This document shows positions 45,775-54,605 of a DNA stretch of 64,000 nucleotides, piece by piece. The position numbers and the translations under genes were made by a program. The DNA comes from Bog-473 sp963755495 (GTDB taxonomy: Bacteria > Actinomycetota > Acidimicrobiia > Acidimicrobiales > RAAP-2). Under the pieces are notes generated by a model. That model was not told where the DNA came from. It saw only the letters and a program-made list of their open reading frames with translations, and did not search any database. Each line of letters begins with the position of its first letter. Position 1 is the first letter of the stretch. Location: contig CAVWJS010000006.1 in NCBI GenBank assembly GCA_963755495.1, positions 1,426,001-1,490,000 on the forward strand. Reading direction: 5' to 3'.

Positions 45775-46266
45775 TCAGGTGGCCGTCACCTCCTCCAAAC
45801 GCAGCAGTGTCTTTTGCATGGCTCCGGTCATATAGCGGCGAGTCCGGTCTTTCTCAAGATTCCGCTTTGCTCGGGGCGCCTCGTGGGTGATGTCCCACGT
45901 CTCGCGCACCAGAGTGCCTCCTTGAAGAGGTTGGAGTCCATAGCTCCAAATCCGACCTCCGCCCCACCGAGCAATCCAGGTGATGGTCGAGAAAGTCTGC
46001 CAGGCAATTCGTCGGTTCTCCTCAAAGTCCACGACGGTACTCACCGTCGAGTACGGAATGCCCATCTTCATCGACATGACAAAGGTCGCTCCGAGTGTGA
46101 GCCGCTGCGGATTCGATCTCGGCTGGCGGACGGCGCCAGATCCATCGATCTCGTGATGGCGCGAAGGATCGGCGAGGAGGTCGAATATTCGCTCTGGCGG
46201 TGCGGGAATCAAACGCTCAATCGATATACGGTCGGCATTTTCTGCCGTCGGCTCAGGCAAGTCCAT
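45775..46266 (-). CDS. SRPBCC family protein
   Basis: The product has about 163 residues from ATG 46266 (the frame is open to TTG 46278). It has the polyketide-cyclase/START helix-grip pattern: SIERLIPAPPERIFDLLADP, HHEIDGSG, TVVDFEENRRIAWQTF, VRETWDITHEAP and the long C-terminal helix MTGAMQKTLLRLEEV. It should bind a hydrophobic ligand. It lies downstream of an SGNH hydrolase gene on the same strand. Confidence 0.85.
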   Translation of the reverse strand: MDLPEPTAENADRISIERLIPAPPERIFDLLADPSRHHEIDGSGAVRQPRSNPQRLTLGATFVMSMKMGIPYSTVSTVVDFEENRRIAWQTFSTITWIARWGGGRIWSYGLQPLQGGTLVRETWDITHEAPRAKRNLEKDRTRRYMTGAMQKTLLRLEEVTAT

Positions 46267-46386
46267 GACGCCCTTCAATGCCTCCTTGTCACCGGCGACC
46301 AGAAACAGTTCCGGGCTCCACTGCTGCCGGCTCTCTCAATGTCACGGCTCGATGATCGCGAGAAGGACCGATTCATGCGTGCAAGG

Positions 46387-47157
46387 TCATGGAGCGATGA
46401 CGAAGTCGGCCACCAGGCTTGCCACCACGTGTGCGGCACGTTCGTTGAGATGGGTATGGTCCGAAAGGAGGGATAAGCCGTTGCCTGCACTGACTTCATC
46501 CCAACTATGACGAAGGGCGTGATGCTGAACCTGAGCTTTCAGTGTCAGCCCGATTTTCATCTCGTACGGAGGGGGGACATGACCGGGTGGCAGGAGCTTG
46601 ACGAGGCAGTCATGCAGTGGCAAGCAGGCGACTGCCTGCTCCGCCGCGATTGTGTGCAGAGCTTCGTTGTACCTGTTGACGCGCTCGTTCGTCTTACTGT
46701 TTAGATCTTCGCCCAGCATGGGAATCTCAATGATGGCGACTCGTGCGTGGGTCTCGGATCGCAGCCGCCGCAGGATTACAGATACGTTTTCGACGAACCA
46801 CTCGAGGGTCGGTGCCTGCCGGACCCCTTTCATGCGTAAAGTGAAGTGGTTCAGGCGTGACTCTGCCTCGAGGGCCACGTCGTTGGTACCGATCATCAGG
46901 CTGACAATGTCGGGGGCACACTGGATAATCGGGTCGAGGCGCCGCACGACATTCCATGCCAAGTCACCTGCGACGCCGGCGTTCACGACTTGAACATCCG
47001 GCTGATCGACCTGGTGACGCAACATGGAAACCCAATCGGCACTGCCGATGCCCTCCGTGATGCTGTCGCCGACGCATACCACGACAGTTCTTGCGCCGGG
47101 TTCCTTCCCCTCGCGCAAGAACGCTTTTGTGGTACCTCGCCGGCTGTGTCGATCCAT
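46387..47157 (-). CDS. SGNH/GDSL hydrolase
   Basis: The roughly 256-residue protein has all SGNH blocks: VVVCVGDSITEGIGS (Ser), a Gly in VVNAGVAGDLAWNVVRR, SLMIGTNDVALE (Asn) and LLSDHTHLNERAA (Asp and His). ATG 47157 with AAGGA six bases upstream is preferred over GTG 47160. No signal peptide is seen. It is a likely esterase or lipase-like hydrolase and one of three SGNH genes within six kilobases. Confidence 0.9.
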   Translation of the reverse strand: MDRHSRRGTTKAFLREGKEPGARTVVVCVGDSITEGIGSADWVSMLRHQVDQPDVQVVNAGVAGDLAWNVVRRLDPIIQCAPDIVSLMIGTNDVALEAESRLNHFTLRMKGVRQAPTLEWFVENVSVILRRLRSETHARVAIIEIPMLGEDLNSKTNERVNRYNEALHTIAAEQAVACLPLHDCLVKLLPPGHVPPPYEMKIGLTLKAQVQHHALRHSWDEVSAGNGLSLLSDHTHLNERAAHVVASLVADFVIAP

Positions 47158-47480
47158 CACGCTTCCTTAAATTCAGGACGGTGGGCCGTCAGTGCGCTGC
47201 TGTGCCGTTTTCACGATCACGATGCCACATTTACGACGACCTCGGACGACCCACAGGCCTCCGGATCAGACCCGTCCTCGCAGAGCCGCTCGGCTCCATT
47301 GGGATCCTTTCGACCGACGACGGGGTGTCGAAGCGCATGGTCAACGGTCCTCGAGGTGGCCACTGGGGCAGTTCGCCGTGGTTGGGGCCCCATTACAGTA
47401 AGAGCCCAGGCTCGTTGCGGAGCCACATGTGACCAATCGGACGAGGTCATTGGACTTCTTTGTCGAGTCAGATACAGATC
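47158..47480. other. Intergenic region, nothing recognised
   Basis: About 320 bases between two minus-strand genes. Open frames here have no recognisable protein features. The promoter of the SGNH gene should lie here. Confidence 0.35.
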
Positions 47481-48227
47481 TCAAGGAAGATGGCGCGTCC
47501 ATTCAAACGGGACCAATGCGTAAAACGGTGCAGCGAGGAGCCCAACGACACCTTCGGCATCCCAACGTTGCCGAACCGCGTCTCCGAGACGGCCACCTGT
47601 CGACACCGGATCATCGTCGAGGTAGCAGTAAGTGATCTGAAGTCCTCGGGCATCGGTCGCAAACTGCCCAGGTGCGATCGTTCCGTGATACGACCAAACG
47701 CCGGCGACTCCTGGAATGGCGGCGAGAGCGTCGGCTGGAGCCTGTCCCCTCTCGATAATGAGGTAGACACCCTGAGCCGGACGCCAGGGAATTACATCCG
47801 ACCCCGCAACAGCGACTGGATTGGCGACCTTTCCTGCGAGATCCGCCGTCATGAATTCAACCGTGGGAAGGCGCAGCGGCATTCGACCGCCGTCGTTAAG
47901 TGCCGCTCCGAGGTCGGTGAACGGTCCAAGTGGCTCCACACCAGTGAAGAGATACGTCATCACGTGATCGACCGCGTCGTACTTTTCTGTGCTTGCGGCT
48001 CGAACAGCCCGGCACGCCGGCGTAGAGACCAGGCGCAGAGAGTTGCGCAAGCCAGCGAGTCGGTATTGCTCAGGTCGATGGTCAAGGGAATGCCACTCCA
48101 GATACTCGGCATCCCGTCCACTTGGCTCCCGAGCCGAGAGCGAGATAAACGCAATCTGCACATCGGTTAGACCGGTTCCAAGGACGTTGGGCAGTTGGTC
48201 AGAAGGAATTCCTGGAAGGGTAGTCAT
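47481..48227 (-). CDS. Hypothetical protein, possible EthD-like dimeric barrel
   Basis: The 248-residue protein has two similar halves. The first includes VQIAFISLSAR, EYLEWHSLDHRPEQYRLAGL and LRLVST; the second includes GVYLIIERGQAP, GVAGVWSYHG and ITYCYLDDDP. The W-H-x-x-D-H-x-P-E pattern recalls EthD and other dimeric ferredoxin-like barrels. No ribosome site is obvious before ATG 48227. A role in small-molecule degradation is suggested by context only. Confidence 0.65.
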   Translation of the reverse strand: MTTLPGIPSDQLPNVLGTGLTDVQIAFISLSAREPSGRDAEYLEWHSLDHRPEQYRLAGLRNSLRLVSTPACRAVRAASTEKYDAVDHVMTYLFTGVEPLGPFTDLGAALNDGGRMPLRLPTVEFMTADLAGKVANPVAVAGSDVIPWRPAQGVYLIIERGQAPADALAAIPGVAGVWSYHGTIAPGQFATDARGLQITYCYLDDDPVSTGGRLGDAVRQRWDAEGVVGLLAAPFYALVPFEWTRHLP

Positions 48228-48433
48228 TTTGTGATCATAGGTTGTTCGCCTCTCAATTGAAACTGAGTTCGGACGTTTTTGGCGGACTTAGCAACAGGTG
48301 AAACGCCCAAGTTGGACCGCCCGACGGCCAAGCTCGACCTAGTTAGTCATCAGCCATTGATCCGGCGATGGGCGACGCTGTGCGGAGAGCTGTATTGAAG
48401 CGGACCGCTCCGTGGCATGCTACGAAGGACGTC

Positions 48434-49069
48434 ATGGACGATCCGATCGCGCTCCTCATACCCGTCATCCGGCCGTTCGTCCGGCGTTCTATCCGTAGAA
48501 AGACCGCCCTCTTCGACCAGCGGCCGCCCGTACCGGGCCGCGTGGTGTTCCTGGGCGACAGCATTACCGAAGGCGGCGATTGGAACGAATTCTTTCCAGA
48601 GCTGCGAACTCTGAACCGCGGCATCGGCGGAGACTCGGTGGCCGGCGTCCGCGGCCGGCTGGCGAGCGCCCTTCATCAGCCCCTTGCGGTCTCGCTTCTC
48701 ATCGGGACGAACGATCTCCATGGTCTGGGGAACACACGCGAGATCGACGGAATCGCTGAGCAATTCAGAGACCTCGTCACCAGTATCAAGGTGACCGTGC
48801 CCAACGTTCCGCTCTACGTGAACAGCATCACGCCTCGTACGAAGTCGTGGGTGACGAAAATCGAGGCTCTCAACCGGCAGTACGCCAGCATCTCCGCCGA
48901 GGCGGGCGCCACCTACATCGACCTTTGGCCGGCGTTGGCCGACGGCGAGGGGGCACTGCGGAAAGAGTTCACCCGCGATCACCTGCACCTGACAGAGCCG
49001 GGCTACCAGGCGTGGGTCGAGGTGCTCGCGCCGCTCCTCGCCGCGTACGCAAATGGTCACGGCGTGTAA
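48434..49069 (+). CDS. SGNH/GDSL hydrolase
   Basis: From ATG 48434 (GAAGGA five bases upstream; frame open to 48368) the product has about 211 residues. Blocks are clear: VVFLGDSITEGGDW (Ser), NRGIGGDSVAGVRGRL (Gly), SLLIGTNDLHGLG (Asn) and DHLHLTEPGYQAW (Asp and His). It resembles lysophospholipase-like TesA relatives of the sialate O-acetylesterase group. No signal peptide is obvious. It is monocistronic and converges with the TetR gene. Confidence 0.9.
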   Translation: MDDPIALLIPVIRPFVRRSIRRKTALFDQRPPVPGRVVFLGDSITEGGDWNEFFPELRTLNRGIGGDSVAGVRGRLASALHQPLAVSLLIGTNDLHGLGNTREIDGIAEQFRDLVTSIKVTVPNVPLYVNSITPRTKSWVTKIEALNRQYASISAEAGATYIDLWPALADGEGALRKEFTRDHLHLTEPGYQAWVEVLAPLLAAYANGHGV

Positions 49070-49189
49070 GTGCCTACGATCACAATGAGTCAGCGACGCG
49101 TGCTCGCCATATTTCCTTTTGTTGTCGTACCTGGACGTCCTTGTGTCCAGCATTGCGCCTGGCCTGTCTAAGTCGGAGACTTGGCGACC

Positions 49190-49786
49190 TTATTTTCGCT
49201 TCGCTGGGCGGCGCGATGACCGTTGGGGCATCGCTGTCACTGCGGTGGTGCCCGTTAACCGCTTAAGGGTCCGTTCGAGGGTCGACATGATTTCGGTTAG
49301 TGCAAGGTCTTCGGTGGCGTATCGGAATACCAATGCATAGATGACATTGCCTACGATCATCAGTACGTCTTCTGCGAACTCGGGATTAACATCTTCGATC
49401 ACTTGTTTCATGGAGGCTTCAGTGGCGGCGGATCCCTGCAACTTCAGACGCCCGCCACCCGGGCCGAGGCGGGCGCGCATGAAAGCCTCCGCCATATGTG
49501 GGTGCTGCTCCCACGGTTCGAAGATGTGGTGGAAATATCGCATCAGGGCGTTGAAGAACGAGTCATCGGAAGTGTTCTGATCGAGCGATCGATAGACGTT
49601 TGCTTCCATCCAGGACTCAATGGCGGCGATGATCAGCTCATCACGCGAAATGAAGTGCTTGTAGATGGTCGATAGTGAAACCCGAGCGCGCTTTGCCACG
49701 TCGACGAGTTGAACTGCATCAGTGCCGTCGGACTCGATTATGGAAACGACGACTGCCAGGATCCTTTCTGGGGTCGATGTTGTCAT
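49190..49786 (-). CDS. TetR/AcrR-family transcriptional regulator
   Basis: From ATG 49786 the product has about 198 residues; the frame is open to 49861. The N-terminal HTH reads RILAVVVSIIESDGTDAVQL, VAKRARVSLSTIYKHF and SRDELIIAAIESWM, the standard TetR pattern. The C-terminal ligand-binding part has HPHMAEAFMRARLGPGG. The regulated gene is not known; the divergent SDR gene at 50342 is a candidate. Confidence 0.9.
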   Translation of the reverse strand: MTTSTPERILAVVVSIIESDGTDAVQLVDVAKRARVSLSTIYKHFISRDELIIAAIESWMEANVYRSLDQNTSDDSFFNALMRYFHHIFEPWEQHPHMAEAFMRARLGPGGGRLKLQGSAATEASMKQVIEDVNPEFAEDVLMIVGNVIYALVFRYATEDLALTEIMSTLERTLKRLTGTTAVTAMPQRSSRRPAKRK

Positions 49787-50341
49787 GGGACTCTCTTGGG
49801 TTTTCGGAATCGGATGACCTTTCGATCGTGAGAAAGGGGAAATCGTTGCAGCCAGACTCAAAGGGCCGAGGATAGTTGAGCCTGACGTTCAAAATCCACG
49901 TGCGCTGTGAAGCGTGGACACGGCATTACTTTCAGGCGATGGACTGATGCGACGCTCCATTGCTGTTCCTTCACCAGCGACGGCTGAGAGGGAACGGTGA
50001 AGGTGAAGCGACCATCAGCGGGAGGAGCCCGCCGATCCCGATAACGCTTGGCCTTCGACGCCACCATTATTGGGTGAATGGCCCTCCCCAACTGGCTTCG
50101 TCAATGTCGATGGAAGTGGCGCTATGCGGATCCACCGTGCAGGCCGACTCGACTGGAGCCTGATTGACACTGAGGGGCCTTCTTCGTAGAGTAAGGAGAT
50201 TATCGTTGGCAATGCAGTAGGAGATTTGAAGTTTTCGGATCCCAATGGGGGGCACATTCGCCGGTTCATGGGCTCGACTTCGGACAATATTGGTGGGACG
50301 TACGGCGCTGAAGCATGCGGTCTGAGAGAAATGGGGATCAA
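49787..50341. other. Divergent region between TetR and SDR genes
   Basis: About 555 bases. A minus-strand frame from about 50091 to 49858 (FTFTVPSQPSLVKEQQWSVA) looks weakly protein-like but no family is recognised and it overlaps the 5' end of the longest TetR frame. TetR operators are expected here; I did not find a convincing palindrome. GGGGA before 50342 serves the SDR start. Confidence 0.35.
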
Positions 50342-51187
50342 ATGAGTCAAGGGGGAAATCCAGCACATCTAGACGAACGCGTGATCGTCGTGACGGGCGT
50401 AGGGGGGATGGGGCTGGCCATTGCGCGCCGACTTGGCTCCGGGTCAACACTCTTGCTGGCTGACGTCAATCAGGAAGCGTTGAGCACGGCGGCAAAAGGG
50501 CTCCGGGGTGATGGTTACCAGGTAAGGGAGCAGGTCACGGATGTATCGAGCGAGGCGTCGGTGGCCGCCCTGGCGGAGGTCGCTTCGAACTGTGGTCGGG
50601 TGGAGGTGCTGGCCCACACGGCGGGTGTCTCTCCTGTCCAAGCACCGGTTGAAGCCATTCTTCGGGTGGATCTTCTCGGCACGGCTCTGGTGCTTGACGC
50701 ATTTGCATCCGTGATGGCTCCGGGTGGCGCGGCCGTTTTCATCGCATCAATGGCTGGCACGATGCGTCCGCCCGATGCCGACCTGGAGCGTCGACTTGCA
50801 ACGACGCCGACTGCAGAGCTCCTCGACTTGCCAGAGCTGTCAGAGGCCGTCATCGCCGATGCGGGAAGCGCTTACTCGACCGCAAAGCTGGCCAACCAGG
50901 TTCGCGTTCGCTCCAGCGCACTCGTTTGGGGCCGTCGTCATGTTCGAGTGAATTCGATCTCTCCGGGCATCATCTCAACGCCAATGGGAAATGTTGAGCT
51001 GAGCGGGCCTAGTGGCGAATTCATGCGGGCGATGGTGGCCGGCAGTCCTAGCGGTCGGGTCGGGACACCCCACGACATTGCCTCGGCAGTTGAGTTTCTA
51101 GTCGGACCTCATGCCTCTTTTATCACCGGTACCGACCTGCTGGTAGACGGTGGCGTCGTTGCCAGCGTCCTTGCCGGCTCATCCTGA
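50342..51187 (+). CDS. SDR-family oxidoreductase (hydroxysteroid dehydrogenase-like)
   Basis: From ATG 50342 (GGGGA upstream; frame open to 50315) the product has about 281 residues. The cofactor loop is VIVVTGVGGMGLAIARRL, a shortened variant of TGxxxGIG, with ADVNQE after strand 2 pointing to NAD(H). Later motifs are LAHTAGVSPVQ, FIASMAGTMR with the catalytic Ser, AYSTAKLANQ with Tyr and Lys, and FITGTDLLVDGGV. It may be regulated by the divergent TetR protein. Confidence 0.87.
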   Translation: MSQGGNPAHLDERVIVVTGVGGMGLAIARRLGSGSTLLLADVNQEALSTAAKGLRGDGYQVREQVTDVSSEASVAALAEVASNCGRVEVLAHTAGVSPVQAPVEAILRVDLLGTALVLDAFASVMAPGGAAVFIASMAGTMRPPDADLERRLATTPTAELLDLPELSEAVIADAGSAYSTAKLANQVRVRSSALVWGRRHVRVNSISPGIISTPMGNVELSGPSGEFMRAMVAGSPSGRVGTPHDIASAVEFLVGPHASFITGTDLLVDGGVVASVLAGSS

Positions 51188-51720
51188 CGGTGCCCGACTG
51201 TCTTCTTACTCCACTGACTGATACATCGGGCTGTCGTTCGGCTTGGCCGTCGACCGCAGAAACCGGGCATCAACCTCTCCTTCAATGATTTTATTCGCGA
51301 TCGCCAAGACGTCCGCTCCTGACCGATGCGTTCATTGTCGGCCGGCAATCGAGAATGGGCCATGCCAAGCTTCGCCGGCACATGACCTCACTATGCGCCG
51401 GGCTGCGCCATGTCCCGTTTTGAGCGCTCAAACGGAACGTCAATTACCCAAATCTGGAGGGGCTGAGTGCGCCGATCGCCAATGTCAATTGAGCTGTTAA
51501 GAAAACGCCCCCCTTCAATGAGGAGAACGACGGGCAGATTGAGTGGCCCCGTTCAGCACGGTCTGTCGCTGAGTGATTTCTGTGTTTTTGGGGCCAGCCA
51601 TAAGAGTTCCGGCCGGCGTCGTGCACTCCGATCTGCCGGACCGATCCGCGGGAACCAATCAGGCGCCCAGTGGCTACGGCTCCTATGTCAGTACATGGGC
51701 GGCTGTGGCATGATCCCTTA
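51188..51720. other. Intergenic region with a small coding-like fragment
   Basis: On the minus strand, 51328-51206 reads ADVLAIANKIIEGEVDAR, FLRSTAKPND and MYQSVE with a stop. This looks like the C-terminal end of a real protein I cannot name, cut off by an in-frame stop at its upstream side. The remainder up to the SGNH gene holds nothing recognised. Confidence 0.3.
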
Positions 51721-52506
51721 ATGTCCCGGGATCAGCTGATCGTGGCCCTGGGGAGTTCGTTCGCCGCCGGGCCCGGAATCGAGCCCATTGCCGACCCCGC
51801 CGCGATGCGGTCCGAGAAGAATTACGCCCACCAGCTGGCTGCACGGCTCGACGCTCGCCTCGTGGATCTCACGGTATCCGGCGCAACCACCGCAAATATC
51901 ATCGATACACCTCAACAGTTGGGCGAGGGAACCATGTATCCGCCGCAAATCGACGGCGTACCCGCCGACGCCGACGTCGTGACGGTAACTGCCGGTGGCA
52001 ACGATCTTCAGTTCGCCGGAGGGATGCTGTATGCCGCATGGCTGCGGCTTGAACCAGCGTCACCGATAATCGGAATGCTCGAGCTTCTGTTCCCCGATGG
52101 CATTGCTCTTCCGACCGAACACGCTGTCGAGAAGGCAACACAGGGTCTCGTCGAGGTGATCGAGAGGACACGTGCGAAAGCCCCCGCGGCGCGAGTAATC
52201 CTCGTCGACTACTTGACTGTTCTCGACCACGCCTCGTCCACCGCGGTGCCATTCTCGGATGACGAACTCAGCCATTTCCTCCTTATTCAGAGCGCGATTG
52301 GTCAAGCCTTCAGAGATGCGGCCACCCGGACGGGGGCAGAATTGATCTTGGCATCGTCCCTCAGCACGGGCCACGCCCTGGGCTCCCCGGAGCCATGGGT
52401 GCAGCCCTTCCATCAGGTCTTGACTCAGACCGGTGGCTCATTCCATCCGAACGAGGCAGGCATGACCGCCATAGCGGAGGAGCTAGTACAAGTACTCGGG
52501 CCCTAG
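51721..52506 (+). CDS. SGNH hydrolase family protein
   Basis: From ATG 51721 (frame open to 51670) the product has about 261 residues. Block I is ALGSSFAAGPG, as in actinobacterial SGNH enzymes that replace GDS with GSS; block III is VTAGGNDLQF and block V is GGSFHPNEAGM with the catalytic His. It is closer to the Streptomyces-type SGNH lipases than the two other copies nearby. The ribosome site is weak. A palindromic element follows about 265 bases downstream. Confidence 0.85.
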   Translation: MSRDQLIVALGSSFAAGPGIEPIADPAAMRSEKNYAHQLAARLDARLVDLTVSGATTANIIDTPQQLGEGTMYPPQIDGVPADADVVTVTAGGNDLQFAGGMLYAAWLRLEPASPIIGMLELLFPDGIALPTEHAVEKATQGLVEVIERTRAKAPAARVILVDYLTVLDHASSTAVPFSDDELSHFLLIQSAIGQAFRDAATRTGAELILASSLSTGHALGSPEPWVQPFHQVLTQTGGSFHPNEAGMTAIAEELVQVLGP

Positions 52507-52770
52507 GTGAGATCGCCCAACCCAACCACATCGAACCTCCGGGAACTTCTACATCTGGGGATGAACCGCCGAATGATCGATCCCGAAGAATCGACCGTTG
52601 GGAGTCTTTCAACTCATCTACTACACCTAAGTCACGTCGCCGTAGCTCCGCCCGATTAACTCGAAGATGAAGAGGTCGAGAGATCGTTCCCAAAGGCACT
52701 CTCAACGCAGTAAAGTCTCGCAGCTGCCATCCGTCACATCCGTCCTGTTCGAACGTCGATTTTACTAAGA
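52507..52770. other. Intergenic region before the palindromic element
   Basis: No gene is recognised between the SGNH stop codon and the palindrome at 52771. Confidence 0.35.
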
Positions 52771-52855
52771 GCCCGCCTCAGGATTACTTGCGCAGTGGGG
52801 CCCTACGACTTCCGGGGGGGCCGGAAATCTTCGCGCAAGTAATCCTGAGGCGGGC
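52771..52855. repeat. 85-bp element with perfect 23-bp inverted repeats
   Basis: The arms at 52771-52793 (beginning GCCCGCCTCAGG) and 52833-52855 are perfectly complementary over 23 bases. The 39-base centre contains a nested hairpin with TTCCGG and CCGGAA. There is no T-tract. It sits between convergent genes and could be a bidirectional terminator, a REP-type element or a MITE-like non-autonomous element. Confidence 0.85.
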
Positions 52856-52908
52856 CCTAACTCGAGAATGACTGCAGAATCCCATTCGCTGCAGTTTCGT
52901 TCTCGTCG

Positions 52909-54486
52909 TCACGATGCTGCCAATTCACTGCTGTCTCCTCCTGACGGGAGGCCGCCGAGCGGCACGTCTGCCCACGCGAGGCGTTCGGCCCCGAAAGGGT
53001 CTGACCTGACCGATGAGGGTGTGTCGAACATCATGGTCGATCTGTCGTCGAGCGAATAGGGCGGCCATTTCGCCAAGTCCTCGTGGTTAGGGTCACCGGT
53101 ATAGGCAAGCGAGACAAGGGCGCCACTCATCGCTGCCACGAGCTCATCGGCGTGGGGTCCCGCGGCCATCGGCGCCTTCTCCACGTTGTCGAAGAAGTAG
53201 GGCATGTCCGAACCGTGGGCGGACCATCTCCGGCCCGAAGAGTCAGGGTGGCCCCAGGTGAACAGGTACATCCACACCGGAGCGCCACCAGCCTGAATCC
53301 TGGCCTCGGACAATCGAATATGGGGAACGCGCATCGTGGCATCTGTGATGGTCGCGACGAGCAGTGATGTCGGGTCATCATGAGGACGGATCGCCTTGTA
53401 GCCAGCGAGGATCGCATCTGCGTGTTCGCCGATCTGGTTCTCCAGGCGATCCCGAACACCTTGTTCGGTCATGGAGCCGAACTCGGGATCTGAGACGAGA
53501 AATGCCAACATCTCGTCGGCGGTGCACCCGGACACGATGGGAACACTGGCGGAGGCTCCAAGCTGTAGGGCCCGCTCGGGGTGTTGGGGAAGACTGGGGC
53601 CCAGGACTGGTGCGAACCGGCGGCCTCCTCCACCGAGCAGCTGCGACCCCTGCAACGCCAGTTCCGCCTCAATGAGTCGATCGACCTCGACCGTATCCAA
53701 ACCTTTGAGATCGGGCCCGACTCCGACGTGCGCCAACGCCATCTCGGCCGTGACCTGTGCCGCATCTGGTCGCTGCGCCGCCAACATCATGCCGCTCATC
53801 GGGAATGCCTTGTGGAACAAACCCTCCGCAGCCGGCATGGCCAACAGAATTGAGGTCTTGGCCCCGCCTCCGGACTCACCGAAGACCGTCACATTGTTCG
53901 GATCGCCACCGAAGCCAGCAATATTCTGGGCCACCCAGTCGAGCGCAGCCGCCACGTCGAGCATTCCGACGTTGCCCGAGTCCGCGAATTCCTCCCCGAA
54001 CCCCGACAAGTCCAAGAACCCGAAAATCCCCAAGCGATGGTTGACCCCGACCATCACGACGTTACGGTGATTGGCCAGGTTGGTGAAATCGTAAAGTGGC
54101 CACGAGGCCGATCCGGTGTTCATCCCGCCCCCGTGGAGCCACACCAGGACAGGCAACTTGGCTTGGGCCTCAAGGGTGGGGGTCCAGACGTTCACAACCA
54201 GGCAATCTTCGGTCATGGTGGGCTCGGTCCCTAAAACACCCATCATCTGCTCGATTTCGACCGGCATAGGAGTTCCGGTCATCTGCTCTACGGTCATCTG
54301 AGGGCACGACGGCCCATATGTCGTACATTCACGCACGCCGGACCATGGTTGAGGAGGCTGCGCCGGACGGAACCGGTTCGGGCCGCCGGTGTCATCGCCG
54401 TAGGGCACCCCCTTGAAGGCCCACACGCCCGCGTTATTGGCACCGCGTACGTGGCCACTTGCCGTTTCAACTATTCCTGGAGGCAT
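52909..54486 (-). CDS. Carboxylesterase type B
   Basis: The product has about 525 residues from ATG 54486 (AGAGGGG upstream); ATG 54492 and 54510 are alternatives. Family hallmarks are GVWAFKGVPYGDD, EDCLVVNVWTP, the oxyanion motif VLVWLHGGGMNTGS, the nucleophile elbow VTVFGESGGGAKTS and a late His in FTWGHPDS. No signal peptide is present, so it is probably cytoplasmic. It should hydrolyse carboxylic esters or carbamates. It precedes the binding-protein gene region but is on the same minus strand as a separate unit. Confidence 0.92.
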   Translation of the reverse strand: MPPGIVETASGHVRGANNAGVWAFKGVPYGDDTGGPNRFRPAQPPQPWSGVRECTTYGPSCPQMTVEQMTGTPMPVEIEQMMGVLGTEPTMTEDCLVVNVWTPTLEAQAKLPVLVWLHGGGMNTGSASWPLYDFTNLANHRNVVMVGVNHRLGIFGFLDLSGFGEEFADSGNVGMLDVAAALDWVAQNIAGFGGDPNNVTVFGESGGGAKTSILLAMPAAEGLFHKAFPMSGMMLAAQRPDAAQVTAEMALAHVGVGPDLKGLDTVEVDRLIEAELALQGSQLLGGGGRRFAPVLGPSLPQHPERALQLGASASVPIVSGCTADEMLAFLVSDPEFGSMTEQGVRDRLENQIGEHADAILAGYKAIRPHDDPTSLLVATITDATMRVPHIRLSEARIQAGGAPVWMYLFTWGHPDSSGRRWSAHGSDMPYFFDNVEKAPMAAGPHADELVAAMSGALVSLAYTGDPNHEDLAKWPPYSLDDRSTMMFDTPSSVRSDPFGAERLAWADVPLGGLPSGGDSSELAAS

Positions 54487-54605
54487 AGCCATCCCCTCTT
54501 TCCGCTTCAACCGGCCCTATTGGGACGAGTTCACGACTGGCGCGTGCATCCTTTCGAAGGGGCTTCGCTCAATAGAGCCAATCCACTGTGATGTAAAGGT
54601 CAGAA

